Below are positions 1-9,033 of a stretch of 64,000 nt of DNA, one piece after another. The stretch is taken from the NCBI GenBank assembly GCA_963663265.2, contig CAXXXM010000001.1, forward strand, positions 682,001 through 746,000, read 5' to 3'. The translations under genes were made by a program, and so were the position numbers. Source of the stretch: JAEXOD01 sp963663265 (GTDB taxonomy: Bacteria; Bacteroidota; Ignavibacteria; Ignavibacteriales; Melioribacteraceae). The notes under the pieces are model-generated. The model saw only the letters and a list, made by a program, of their open reading frames with translations. It made no database searches and was not told the origin of the DNA. Within the stretch, counting starts at the first letter, position 1. Each line of letters starts with the position of its first letter.

Positions 1-964
1 CGAGAAAAAATATCGGATTGAAATTCCTGAGGGGAAAAAGAAAGAACGTATAGATGTTTATCTTACAAATACCATTGAAAATTCTACTCGAACCAAAGTA
101 CAAAAACTCATTAAAGCTGAACACGTTCTTGTAAATGGAAAAATTGTTAAACCAAACTATACTTTATTACCACTTGATATAATTGATGTGTCAATTCCAG
201 TTTCGCCACGCCCTGAAACAACGGAGCCGGAAGATATTCCTTTAGAAATTATTTATGAAGATGATTATCTAATAATTGTAAATAAACCTGCTGGAATTGT
301 TGTTCATCCTTCCTTAGGCAACTATACAGGTACTTTAGTTAATGCTTTATTATTTCACATTAATAAATTGAGTTCTGGTAGTGAACCAGGTAGACCCGGT
401 ATTGTACATAGGATTGATAAAGATACGAGTGGTTTATTATTAATTGCAAAAGACGAAGTTAGTCATGCCTTTTTAGCTAAACAATTTGCAAATCACACTA
501 CTGAAAGAGAATATTGGGCTGTGTGTTGGGGAAAATTTAAGGAAAAATCCGGTGAAATAATTGGTAATATTACACGCAGTAACAAAGATAGAAAAGTATT
601 TATGGTTCATCCCGAACAGGGGAAACATGCTCATACTAATTTTACTGTTTTGGAAGAGTATGAATTTGCTTCGTTAATTAGTTGCAAATTGAAAACAGGA
701 AGAACTCATCAAATTAGAGTACACCTTTCAAGTATTAATCACCCAATTTTTGGTGACCCTACATATAATGGAAGAAAAATCATGTACGGTTCTGATTTAC
801 CAAAAATTAAAAGCCGAGTAGATAATTTATTGGATATTTTGCCACGCCAAGCCTTACACGCAAAAACATTAGGCTTTATTCATCCCGCAACTAAAGAAAA
901 AGTCTTTTTTAATTCTGAACTTCCCGATGATATTCAAAGTGTTATTAACGAATTACGAAAATAA
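1..964 (+). CDS. rluD: 23S rRNA pseudouridine synthase, RluD family (5' end outside window)
   Basis: The reading frame is open from base 2, so the gene starts upstream; the GTG at 188 lies inside it and is not the real start. The first ~60 visible residues look like an S4 RNA-binding domain (KERIDVYL, KAEHVLVNGKIVKPNY), followed by a PseudoU_synth_2 domain. The catalytic motif HRIDKDTSG is at 407-433, with the catalytic Asp codon at 416. The KTGRTHQIRVH block that follows is typical of the RluA/RluC/RluD family. In this family the enzyme isomerises uridines in 23S rRNA (RluD: helix 69). S4 plus the catalytic domain fits RluD better than RluA, but the exact target cannot be read from sequence. 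About 320 residues are visible; only the N-terminal tip is missing. Confidence 0.93.
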   Translation, partial: EKKYRIEIPEGKKKERIDVYLTNTIENSTRTKVQKLIKAEHVLVNGKIVKPNYTLLPLDIIDVSIPVSPRPETTEPEDIPLEIIYEDDYLIIVNKPAGIVVHPSLGNYTGTLVNALLFHINKLSSGSEPGRPGIVHRIDKDTSGLLLIAKDEVSHAFLAKQFANHTTEREYWAVCWGKFKEKSGEIIGNITRSNKDRKVFMVHPEQGKHAHTNFTVLEEYEFASLISCKLKTGRTHQIRVHLSSINHPIFGDPTYNGRKIMYGSDLPKIKSRVDNLLDILPRQALHAKTLGFIHPATKEKVFFNSELPDDIQSVINELRK

Positions 965-1274
965 ATATCACCAATTTGTACTACATTATTTTTTGCCGGT
1001 TTGTAACAATTGTCATTGATAAATCCTCCATGTTTTGGGGATTAGTTTAGTATAATTGTTCTATTAATTAATGGTTAAACTTGTTTTTTTCATTGTTCTT
1101 TAATCTAAATTTATTATATTAAGGCGTGGTAGATTATAGATTTAAGATATAATAATTATGTAACTATTATTGAATAGTACGACAATTAGTTCATTTAGAT
1201 GTCCAGCTTTAATGGTTGTTTTTCATTAAATCTATGGTCTAAAATGTTATAAAAATTAATAAAGGAAAGAAGAT
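965..1274. other. Intergenic region, rluD to ilvE
   Basis: An AT-rich 310-bp gap with no ORF of note and no strong hairpin. It must carry the ilvE promoter, but I could not single out a convincing -33/-7 pair. A purine-rich ribosome binding site (AAAGGAAAGAAG) sits just before the ATG at 1275. Confidence 0.5.
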
Positions 1275-2348
1275 ATGATATCCAATATCACTTTTGATAC
1301 TGCAAAAGTACAGAAAAAAGTTGAACTGCCCGAAAATCTTGTTTTTGGTAAAACTTTTACGACCCATATGTTCGAGATGGATTATGATATCGCAAAAGGT
1401 GGTTGGGTAAACCCAACAATTAAAGAATATTCAAAATTTGAAATCAGTCCTGCATGTATGACGTTTCATTATGCTCAATCTATTTTTGAAGGTTTAAAAG
1501 CTTATAAACATGAAAATGGAAAGATAGCTATGTTTAGACCTGAAAAGAATATTGAAAGATTAAACAATTCTTGTAGAAGGATGTGTATCCCTGAAATTGA
1601 CCCCGATTTTCTATTAAATGCAATGAAAGAATTAATTAAGATTGACCAAGAATGGATTCCAACAAAACCAGGATACTCTCTTTATATCCGTCCTTTTATC
1701 TTTGCAAACGACGCTGTTTTGGGGGTTAGACCTGCTGATACTTATAAATGTTTTATTATCTTAAGTCCTGTTGGTCCATATTATCCTGAAGGATTTAAAC
1801 CGGTTCCTATTTTAGCTACCGACGAGTATGTAAGGGCAGTAAGGAAAGGGGTAGGTGATTGTAAAACTTCAGGTAATTATGCTGCATCACTATATGCTCA
1901 ACGAGAAGCTAAAAAACAAGGTTTTACGCAAGTTTTGTGGCTTGACGGTGTTGAACAGAAATACATTGAAGAAGTTGGTACAATGAACATATTTATCCGC
2001 TTTAAAAATGAAGTTGTTACTCCAAAGCTTACAGGGTCAATATTACCGGGAGTTACCCGTATGTCGGTTATCCAAGTATTAAAAGATTGGGGATATAACA
2101 TTGTTGAAAGACAAGTTGAACTGAAAGAAGTTTTAGAAGGTTATAAAAACGGTGAATTGATAGAAATGTTTGGTAGCGGTACTGCAGCGGTTATTTCGTC
2201 TGTTGGAAAGCTTAAATATAAAGATGAAGTTTTAGATCTCGGTTCAACAGAAGTAGGTGAACTTAGTCAAAAACTATATAACGAATTATCCGGAATACAA
2301 AACGGAAAAGTTGAAGATAAGTATAATTGGTTAACATATATTGATTAA
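1275..2348 (+). CDS. ilvE: Branched-chain amino acid aminotransferase
   Basis: A 357-residue fold-type IV PLP enzyme, normal length for the eukaryotic-like BCAT subgroup. It transfers amino groups between Leu, Ile or Val and 2-oxoglutarate in the cytosol, serving both synthesis and breakdown of branched-chain amino acids. The PLP lysine is K197 in GDCKTSGNYAAS. Other family blocks are FHYAQSIFEGLKAY near residue 65, YIRPFIFAND near 140, EEVGTMNIF near 235 and GSGTAAVIS near 302. The start at 1275 is supported by a good ribosome binding site. The alkaline phosphatase gene follows after 16 bp, so the two may be co-transcribed, though no functional link is obvious. Confidence 0.95.
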   Translation: MISNITFDTAKVQKKVELPENLVFGKTFTTHMFEMDYDIAKGGWVNPTIKEYSKFEISPACMTFHYAQSIFEGLKAYKHENGKIAMFRPEKNIERLNNSCRRMCIPEIDPDFLLNAMKELIKIDQEWIPTKPGYSLYIRPFIFANDAVLGVRPADTYKCFIILSPVGPYYPEGFKPVPILATDEYVRAVRKGVGDCKTSGNYAASLYAQREAKKQGFTQVLWLDGVEQKYIEEVGTMNIFIRFKNEVVTPKLTGSILPGVTRMSVIQVLKDWGYNIVERQVELKEVLEGYKNGELIEMFGSGTAAVISSVGKLKYKDEVLDLGSTEVGELSQKLYNELSGIQNGKVEDKYNWLTYID

Positions 2349-2364
2349 GAAAGGTTAAAATTTA

Positions 2365-3447
2365 ATGAAAAAAATTGCATTATTTACTTCGGTTGCCATA
2401 TTATTTGCGGCAACCGTTTTTTGTGAAAATAAACCTAAAAATGTTATTTTTATGATTGGCGATGGAATGAGTATTAATTCTGTTGGCGTTTCGGAATTAT
2501 TTTTAGAGAATAGTCCTTTTCGCAAATTTACACATACAGGGTTAGTTATTACTTGTGCTGCTGATAAATTAATTACTGATTCGGCTGCTGGAGCTACTGC
2601 CTTTTCTACAGGTTTTAGAACAAATAAATTGATGGTTAATTATAAGCCGGATAGTACAAAAGTTCAACCTATTTTAGAATATTTAGCAGCAAAAGGAATG
2701 GCAACTGGTATTATTGCAACCAGTTCCTTAACTGATGCTACGCCTGCATGTTTTGCTACTTATTCGCTTACAAGGTATAATTTTTATGATATTGCCAACC
2801 AATTTGCTGATAAAAATATTGATTTTTTAATTGGTGGTGGTACTCAGTATTTTTTGCCTGAAAGCTTTGGTGGTACACGACCCGATTCCATTAATGTTGT
2901 TGAAAAGTTTAAGAAAAAAGGATATAATTATTTTGAAGATATTGATAAAGTAATAAACTATAATGATAAAGCCCCTTTGTTTAGTCTTATAGGTACAGAT
3001 GAAATGCCGGAAGCTGCTAATAGAAATTTCACTCTCGGACAAATTACTGAATCAGCATTGAGGTATCTTACAAATCTAAACAAAAATTATTTTATTATGA
3101 TTGAAGGTTCTCAAATTGATAATGTAAATCATGGCAATAATAAAGAAGGCTTAGTTGCTGAATTAAACGATTTTAATACTGCTGTAAATAAAGCATTAGA
3201 ATTTGCTGAAAAGGATAAAAATACTCTTGTTATTGTTTTGGCCGATCATGATACAGGCGGACTTTCAATAATTGGTGGTGATAGAAATAAAAAAGAATTT
3301 GAATTGGGGTGGACTACAAAAAACCATTCTGCTAATATGATTGCTGTTTTTGCAAAAGGACCTGGTGCGGAAAATTTTACCGGCATTATGGATAATTTTG
3401 AAGTTGGTAGAAAAGTATTTAAACTTTTTGGAAAAGAGATTAAGTGA
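2365..3447 (+). CDS. Secreted alkaline phosphatase (PhoA family)
   Basis: A 360-residue protein with a Sec signal peptide (MKKIALFTSVAILFAATVFC). The residue before the Cys is Phe, so it is not a good lipobox. The PhoA-type active site is complete: metal ligand D33 in FMIGDGMS, nucleophile S73 in TDSAAGATAFSTG, the Asp/His metal site in EGSQIDNVNHGNN, ADHDTGG, and the late His in TTKNHSANM. It should hydrolyse phosphomonoesters in the periplasm or outside the cell to release phosphate. It is shorter than E. coli PhoA, as many bacterial homologues are. It sits 16 bp after ilvE and 19 bp before the MlaE gene. No Pho box was recognised. Confidence 0.93.
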   Translation: MKKIALFTSVAILFAATVFCENKPKNVIFMIGDGMSINSVGVSELFLENSPFRKFTHTGLVITCAADKLITDSAAGATAFSTGFRTNKLMVNYKPDSTKVQPILEYLAAKGMATGIIATSSLTDATPACFATYSLTRYNFYDIANQFADKNIDFLIGGGTQYFLPESFGGTRPDSINVVEKFKKKGYNYFEDIDKVINYNDKAPLFSLIGTDEMPEAANRNFTLGQITESALRYLTNLNKNYFIMIEGSQIDNVNHGNNKEGLVAELNDFNTAVNKALEFAEKDKNTLVIVLADHDTGGLSIIGGDRNKKEFELGWTTKNHSANMIAVFAKGPGAENFTGIMDNFEVGRKVFKLFGKEIK

Positions 3448-3466
3448 TTTTAAATAACCGGTGCTT

Positions 3467-4249
3467 ATGTATTTATTGTTAAAAAGACCATTTGAACTGA
3501 TTGGTGAAAAATTTATTAGCTTTATTGTTGAATTTGGGCAGGTCAGTTTATTATTTTTTAGAATAATTAAATATGCACCGAGTATGTTTAAAAGTCGCAA
3601 ACTTTTATTTTCTCAAATGGAGCATATTGGGGTTAATTCTCTTCCTTTGGTAATTATAATTGCTACTTTTACTGGTGCAGTAGCTGCTTGGCAGGCTGCA
3701 TATCAGCTAAAAGGATTAGCTCCATTATCTTTTTTGGGTACTGCAACCAGCAGAGCTATTATTACTGAGTTAGGACCTGTATTGACGGCTATTGTTATTG
3801 CCGGCAGGGTTGGAGCTTCTATTGCTGCCGAGCTTGGGAGCATGAAGGTGACTGAACAAATTGATGCATTGGAAACAATGGGTATTAGTCCAATTCGTTA
3901 TCTTGCAATGCCTCGTTTTTTTGCTACTGTTTTTATGATGCCTATTTTGATTATTTTTGCTAATACAATTGCTGTTATTGGAGCGTTTGTTATTTCAAAA
4001 TACTTTTTGAGTGTATCATTTGATGTTTTTTTTGATTCTGTTAAAAGGTATTTTGTTATTGGTGATTTTATGTTTGGTATTGTTAAGGGGATTATATTTG
4101 GTGGATTTACGTCTTTGATGGGGTGTCATATTGGATTTAGAACAGAAGGAGGGGCAGAAGGGGTAGGATTTTCTACAATACGATCCTTTGTAATGGCTTC
4201 TGCCTTGATTTTAATATTAGATTATATACTTTGGACTCTGGCTTTTTAG
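3467..4249 (+). CDS. mlaE: MlaE/YrbE-family ABC transporter permease
   Basis: An inner-membrane permease of about 260 residues with several hydrophobic segments. It carries the MlaE signature TELGPVLTAIVIAGRVGASIAAELG, split here across residues ~100-125, then MKVTEQIDALETMGI. In the family this subunit pairs with an ATPase (MlaF) and an MCE-domain protein (MlaD) to move lipids between the membranes. Neither partner gene is adjacent: the next gene lies on the other strand two bases away. The ORF can start at GTG 3461 or ATG 3467; I prefer the ATG because it begins directly with the conserved N-terminus, but the ribosome binding site does not settle it. Confidence 0.9.
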   Translation: MYLLLKRPFELIGEKFISFIVEFGQVSLLFFRIIKYAPSMFKSRKLLFSQMEHIGVNSLPLVIIIATFTGAVAAWQAAYQLKGLAPLSFLGTATSRAIITELGPVLTAIVIAGRVGASIAAELGSMKVTEQIDALETMGISPIRYLAMPRFFATVFMMPILIIFANTIAVIGAFVISKYFLSVSFDVFFDSVKRYFVIGDFMFGIVKGIIFGGFTSLMGCHIGFRTEGGAEGVGFSTIRSFVMASALILILDYILWTLAF

Positions 4250-4251
4250 GT

Positions 4252-5343
4252 TTACTTCCTTCCAATTACTTCGTAAAGATTTAATTGATCTTGTTTCCCT
4301 TTAACTGAAACAGGTCCTTTTGGTTCAACAACAAACAATTCTTTTACTTTTTCATATACTCTGCTGCTTATTAAAATTGAATTTGGTTTTCCTTTGGTAA
4401 GCATCTCAATTCGTTTTCCGGTATTTACTGTATCTCCGGTAATAGCATATTCTATCCTATCTTCCGAGCCTAAATTGCCGGCTACAACTTCACCTGAATT
4501 TATGCCAATTCCAACTTCTATATTGCACATTAGAATTTCGGCAAATTTTTCGTCAAGAATTGATAGACTTTCTATCATATCCAAAGCACAGTATACAGCA
4601 TTTGGTTCGTTATTTATTGTATCTAATGGAGCACCAAAAACAGCAAAAACTTCATCTCCTACAAACTGAGTTACAAATCCATCATGTTTTTTAACACATT
4701 TAGTCATGGTAGAATAGTATGAGTTTAAGAATTGTACTGTAATTTTAGGATTAAGTCTTTCGCTCATTGCAGTAAATCCACGTAAATCGCAAAACAAAAC
4801 CGTAACTTTTCTTAACTCTCCCTCAAAAATTGATTCGTCACCTTGTTCCAAAACTTTTTCAACAACTGTAGTTGGAACGTATTTCTCGAAAAGTTTCAAG
4901 GTCTTTTCTTGTTCAAGCATTTTAGCTTTTAACTCATTTATCAGTTTTTTATTGTTCAACTGTAAATTGTATAATTGTTTTGCATTTTCTATTGCCATTC
5001 TCAATTCGTTTTGATTCCATGGCTTTGTAATATAACGAAAAACTCTACCGCTGTTGATTGCTTCAATTATTGCATCTACATCACTAAATCCTGTTAATAT
5101 CATTCGGATAGGATTTGGATACTCTGTTATCACTTTTTCCAAGAATTGAACCCCTGTCATTTCTGGCATTCTTTGGTCGGTAATTATTAATCCAACTTGG
5201 TTATTTCTTAATATCTGCATACCCTCTGAAGCACTAATTGCAGTAAGAACATTATACTCACGCCTAAAAGCAGCTTTAAAAGCAATTAAATTATGTTCTT
5301 CATCATCTACATATAAAATTGTAAATTTTTCTTCCATTAACAA
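4252..5343 (-). CDS. Response regulator with class III adenylate/guanylate cyclase output
   Basis: A 363-residue soluble protein. An N-terminal receiver domain (residues ~8-125) has acidic pocket YVDDEE, phospho-acceptor Asp in LIITDQRMPEMTG, switch residue in ILTGFSD and Lys in YITKPW. A coiled linker (~125-175, NNKKLINELKAKML) leads to a class III nucleotide cyclase domain (~180-361). The metal aspartates are present in FCDLRGFT and FVGDEVFAVFG, and the transition-state Asn/Arg in GDTVNTGKR. It probably makes cAMP when phosphorylated; substrate choice (ATP or GTP) is not certain. No histidine kinase is adjacent. Its 3' end converges on the MlaE gene with only 2 bp between the stops. Confidence 0.92.
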   Translation of the reverse strand: MLMEEKFTILYVDDEEHNLIAFKAAFRREYNVLTAISASEGMQILRNNQVGLIITDQRMPEMTGVQFLEKVITEYPNPIRMILTGFSDVDAIIEAINSGRVFRYITKPWNQNELRMAIENAKQLYNLQLNNKKLINELKAKMLEQEKTLKLFEKYVPTTVVEKVLEQGDESIFEGELRKVTVLFCDLRGFTAMSERLNPKITVQFLNSYYSTMTKCVKKHDGFVTQFVGDEVFAVFGAPLDTINNEPNAVYCALDMIESLSILDEKFAEILMCNIEVGIGINSGEVVAGNLGSEDRIEYAITGDTVNTGKRIEMLTKGKPNSILISSRVYEKVKELFVVEPKGPVSVKGKQDQLNLYEVIGRK

Positions 5344-5863
5344 CCTTTGGTTAATTATATTTTAATAATACAAACTTACTCAAAATTACCTTTAAGAAAA
5401 AGGAAATATAATTAGTATATAAATTAAGACGAGAAAAAATAGATAAAGTTGCAAAAATTAAGTAATTTTCATCAAATCATTTGTTTTTTTGAAAAATTGT
5501 TTTAATATTGAATAAATAGTTTTAGGGAATAAATAGAGTAAGTTATAGCTTTTTTTTTAGGAGAACCGAAAGTTTGGTTTATTTAAATTTATCAAGTTTT
5601 GGTAAGTGTTCTGATTGATTATTTAGTGATTGTTTGTTAAATGAAAGTGTTGGGAAGCTAAGTAAAACTGTTGTTAGTTATTAATGGGAGATGTTGAATA
5701 CACTAATTACAAAAATAGATTTTTTGTTGGTAATAATAAAAATCTTTTGTATTATCATTTTCCGGATAAATAAGTTTTGCAAGGTAAAGATTGTACTTGG
5801 TATATAAGTGATTTGGTGTTGGATTTAGATAATAAATAATTTCAGTTATTTTGGGAGTAAAAA
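5344..5863. other. Intergenic region upstream of hppA
   Basis: A 520-bp AT-rich gap between divergently transcribed genes, so it must hold promoters for both the cyclase (minus) and hppA (plus). I saw no ORF, no clear hairpin and no repeat shared with the other gaps. The only supported signal is the GGGAG ribosome binding site at about 5851-5855 ahead of hppA. The unusually long hppA leader is unexplained. Confidence 0.4.
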
Positions 5864-8059
5864 ATGCTTAACGGTTTATTTTGGTTAGTACCGATTAATT
5901 CGGTTTTAGCGTTGGGATTTGCATATTTCTTTTTTAAACAAATGATGAAAGAAGATGAAGGTACCGACAAAATGAAAACAATTGCGTCGTATGTACGAAA
6001 AGGTGCTATGGCATATTTAAAACAACAATATAAAGTTGTTGGTTTGTTTTTTGTTGTTATGACTATATTGTTTTCAATTTTAGCTTATGGTTTTGGTGTG
6101 CAAAATGGATGGGTCCCTTTTGCATTTATTACCGGTGGCTTTTTTAGTGGTTTAGCCGGATTTTTTGGAATGAAAACTGCAACATATGCTTCTGCACGTA
6201 CTGCTAATGCAGCAAGAAAATCATTGAATGATGGATTGCGAATTGCTTTTAGAAGTGGTGCCGTAATGGGGCTTGTTGTTGTTGGATTAGGTTTGCTTGA
6301 TATCTCCTTATGGTTTATTGTGTTAAATTATTTTTATCCTTCCATTGGTGATGGTCATGCCTTAACAGTGATTACAACTACAATGCTTACTTTTGGAATG
6401 GGTGCTTCTACCCAAGCCCTTTTTGCAAGAGTTGGTGGTGGAATTTTTACTAAAGCTGCTGATGTTGGTGGTGATTTGGTTGGAAAAGTTGAAGCCGGTA
6501 TTCCGGAAGATGATCCGCGTAATCCTGCTACTATTGCTGATAACGTTGGTGATAATGTTGGTGATGTTGCCGGTATGGGTGCTGATTTGTATGAATCTTA
6601 TTGTGGATCCATTTTGGCTACTGCGGCATTAGGTGCTGCGGCTTTTATGAGTAATCCCGAATTGCAAATGAAAGCTGTTATTGCTCCAATGTTAATTGCT
6701 GCTATTGGTATATTGCTTTCAATTGCCGGAATATTTTTAGTTAAAACTAAAGAAGGTGCAACACAAAAACAATTACTTGGTGCTCTTTCAGTTGGTATTA
6801 ATGTTTCAAGTGTACTGATTGTTGTTGGTTCTTTTGTAATTATGTGGGGCTTAAATATACCTAATTGGTTTGGTATATGGGGTTCTATTGTTGTTGGATT
6901 GGTTACCGGTATTGTTATTGGTAAAGCGACTGAATATTATACATCTTCTTCTTATAAACCTACACAGAGAGTTGCTGAAAGTTCTAAAACCGGTGCTGCA
7001 ACTGTTATAATTTCAGGATTGGGTTTGGGAATGATTTCTACTGCAATTCCGGTAATTGCTGTTGTTTTGGGTATTTTCTTTGCATTCTTATTTGCTACTA
7101 ATTTTGACTTATCTAATTTATCTTATGGTTTGTATGGAATTGGTATTGCGGCTGTTGGTATGCTTTCAACATTGGGAATTACACTTGCTACTGATGCTTA
7201 TGGTCCTATTGCTGATAATGCCGGTGGTAATGCTGAAATGAGCGGATTAGGTGAAGAAGTTAGAAAAAGAACTGATGCATTAGATTCTCTTGGCAACACT
7301 ACCGCTGCAACAGGAAAAGGTTTTGCTATTGGTTCTGCTGCTCTTACTGCTTTAGCTTTACTTGCTTCTTATATTGAAGAATTAAAGATAGGATTGTTAA
7401 GAATTGGGACAGAAGTATTAAATATCTCGGATTCTGTTCAAGTTGCTGTTAAAGATGCAACTCTAACAGATTTTATGACTTATTTTAATGTAACATTAAT
7501 GAATCCGCTCGTTTTAATTGGAATTTTTATTGGTTCCATGATGGCGTTTTTATTCTGTGGAATGACTATGAATGCTGTTGGTCGTGCTGCCCAAAAAATG
7601 GTAGATGAAGTTAGAAGACAATTCAAGGCTATTCCTGGCATTTTGGAAGGGAAGAATGAACCTGATTATGCACGTTGCGTGGAAATATCTACTAAAGGAG
7701 CACAAAGAGAGATGATAGTTCCTTCTTTATTAGCAATCATTGTTCCTATTATTACAGGTGTCTTTTTAGGTGTTCCCGGTGTTATGGGATTATTAACAGG
7801 TGGATTAGGTGCCGGTTTTGTTCTTGCTGTGTTTATGGCAAATGCAGGTGGTGCTTGGGATAACGCTAAAAAATTTGTTGAAGAGGGGAACCTTGGTGGT
7901 AAAGGATCTGATGCTCATAAATCAACCGTTATTGGTGATACTGTTGGCGATCCATTTAAAGATACATCAGGTCCATCATTAAATATTTTAATTAAATTAA
8001 TGAGTATGGTTGCTATTGTTATGAGCGGTTTAACTGTTGCATACTCTATAATTAAATAA
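5864..8059 (+). CDS. hppA: Membrane-bound ion-pumping pyrophosphatase (K+-dependent type)
   Basis: A 731-residue polytopic membrane protein of normal length for the H+/Na+-PPase family. It couples PPi hydrolysis to cation export across the inner membrane. The substrate loop is complete: DVGGDLVGKVEAGIPEDDPR, DNVGDNVGDVAGMGADL, then DNAGGNAEM and, near the C-terminus, GDTVGDPFKDTSGP. The GNTTAATGKG motif has Ala where K+-independent enzymes have Lys, so it should need K+. The Glu in ADLYESY sits at the position usual for Na+-pumping enzymes, so Na+ transport is possible (inference). Start 5864 follows GGGAG. A strong hairpin terminator follows 31 bp after the stop. Confidence 0.96.
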   Translation: MLNGLFWLVPINSVLALGFAYFFFKQMMKEDEGTDKMKTIASYVRKGAMAYLKQQYKVVGLFFVVMTILFSILAYGFGVQNGWVPFAFITGGFFSGLAGFFGMKTATYASARTANAARKSLNDGLRIAFRSGAVMGLVVVGLGLLDISLWFIVLNYFYPSIGDGHALTVITTTMLTFGMGASTQALFARVGGGIFTKAADVGGDLVGKVEAGIPEDDPRNPATIADNVGDNVGDVAGMGADLYESYCGSILATAALGAAAFMSNPELQMKAVIAPMLIAAIGILLSIAGIFLVKTKEGATQKQLLGALSVGINVSSVLIVVGSFVIMWGLNIPNWFGIWGSIVVGLVTGIVIGKATEYYTSSSYKPTQRVAESSKTGAATVIISGLGLGMISTAIPVIAVVLGIFFAFLFATNFDLSNLSYGLYGIGIAAVGMLSTLGITLATDAYGPIADNAGGNAEMSGLGEEVRKRTDALDSLGNTTAATGKGFAIGSAALTALALLASYIEELKIGLLRIGTEVLNISDSVQVAVKDATLTDFMTYFNVTLMNPLVLIGIFIGSMMAFLFCGMTMNAVGRAAQKMVDEVRRQFKAIPGILEGKNEPDYARCVEISTKGAQREMIVPSLLAIIVPIITGVFLGVPGVMGLLTGGLGAGFVLAVFMANAGGAWDNAKKFVEEGNLGGKGSDAHKSTVIGDTVGDPFKDTSGPSLNILIKLMSMVAIVMSGLTVAYSIIK

Positions 8060-8089
8060 CGTTTTTTTATTATTGCAATTTATTGATTT

Positions 8090-8127
8090 GCCGTTGAAGG
8101 AAAAACTTTCAACGGCTTTTTCTTTTT
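8090..8127 (+). terminator. Intrinsic terminator of hppA; copy 1 of a repeated terminator hairpin
   Basis: Stem GCCGTTGAAGG pairs with CTTTCAACGGC (11 bp with one G-U), loop AAAAA, then TTTTTCTTTTT. The same hairpin recurs at 21034, 21408 (degenerate), 23282 and 26018. Confidence 0.88.
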
Positions 8128-8161
8128 AAATCTATCCGCAGCGTTCATCACTCGTTAATAT

Positions 8162-8270
8162 GGTGTTGCATAATTGGGGATTTTTACACAAGTAGATCAT
8201 GGTCGAAGTTGTTGCGAAAATGGGGAAATATATCCTTGACGGTCATAATTGTACCATGACTTTGAGCTTG
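8162..8270 (+). repeat. Degenerate copies of the GGTGTTGCA/GGTCATGGT element (family A)
   Basis: GGTGTTGCATAATTGGGGA at 8162-8180 matches the left end of the well-preserved copy at 26588. A second partial copy, GTTGCGAAAATGGGG then GACGGTCATAATTGTACCATGAC, runs over about 8210-8260. No intact right end was found. Confidence 0.55.
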
Positions 8271-8321
8271 TGCGACTTCGTCCGGTGGCTGTTGCATAAA
8301 TGGTTGCCAATTAGCAATAAA

Positions 8322-8381
8322 ACATGTCGCCCACGCTGGGGCTTAATAAATTGTATTTTTAGGTTTTCTATTGATGGTTCA
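8322..8381 (+). repeat. CGCTGG-centred repeat, family B copy 1
   Basis: TGTCGCCCACGCTGGGGCTTAAT at 8325-8347, followed by TTTTCTATTGATGGTTC, matches copies at 8965 and 21147. No coding signal; a 79-codon ORF across it is a by-product of the repeat. Confidence 0.65.
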
Positions 8382-8959
8382 TCCATAACGGGATTGATTC
8401 TTAAGCAATTCACTTGTTTAGTTTATATAAAATATTGAGAAATAAAAATGTTTAAAAAACAAAATTACTTTTATCTTCATCTAACCAGACCCATTAGGGT
8501 CGAAACTTCAATAGTAATACAAGCCCCACCCCACAAAAAAGCTCCGTTAGGTGCGACACGAATTCAATATTATAACCTAATACAAAAAGATATATGGAGC
8601 AGCCCTGCAGCTCATGTTGTATTTGTGCTTGGGTGGTTACAGAGATTCAACTCCGCTGGAGTTGGGGCTTATATACGTTGTTGTTTTATTTCTACCAATA
8701 GAGCTATTTCACCCGAATGGTTTTATACCAATCACAAAGTTTTAAGTCTCTGGTTTTCAATCGGGAACCGATGGAAATATTTGTAGCCTGCAAAAAAAAC
8801 AAACATTCAAGAACCGGGAACCGGTGACATAATGTGTGCAAATTAATGCAATCGAAAAGTTAATTACAGAATTCTCCGACAGATGTCACACCTTCTTTTT
8901 TTTGAAGAGAGGGAGGGGGCTCGCCAGAGCCGGAGGATGAGTTCGTAAAAAATTACCAA
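8382..8959. repeat. Mixed degenerate intergenic repeats (includes family C palindrome at 8648-8664)
   Basis: The palindrome CAACTCCGCTGGAGTTG at 8648-8664 is followed by GGGGCTTATAT and then AGAGCTATTTCACCCGAATGG, the same order as the better copies at 21503 and 26105. Further upstream there are weaker pieces (GCTCCGTTAGGTGCGACACG near 8540). The rest shows no gene; the 112-codon ORF here reads straight through repeat sequence. Confidence 0.55.
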
Positions 8960-8997
8960 AAAAGTGTCGCCCACGCTGGGGCTTAATATTTTGGTTT
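8960..8997 (+). repeat. Family B repeat copy 2, left part (split by IS)
   Basis: GTGTCGCCCACGCTGGGGCTTAATATTTTG matches the copy at 21147 and stops at the IS left end. The repeat resumes at 10455 on the other side of the IS. Confidence 0.8.
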
Positions 8998-9033
8998 TGT
9001 ATAGTCCTGAAATAGGTTGACTTTTTTTATTAA

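Noticed and set aside
5344..5863. Possible riboswitch or leader RNA before hppA
   Set aside because: The gap is long, but I could not find a conserved stem set or a known aptamer core; nothing beyond a ribosome binding site can be supported.
8199..8438. 79-codon ORF in the accessory gap
   Set aside because: It reads through family A and family B repeat sequence (TGTCGCCCACGCTGGGGC), has no ribosome binding site and no protein-like composition.
8448..8786. 112-codon ORF in the same gap
   Set aside because: It follows the family C repeats; the apparent peptide (STNRAISPEW) is translation of a palindromic repeat seen at other sites in non-coding DNA.
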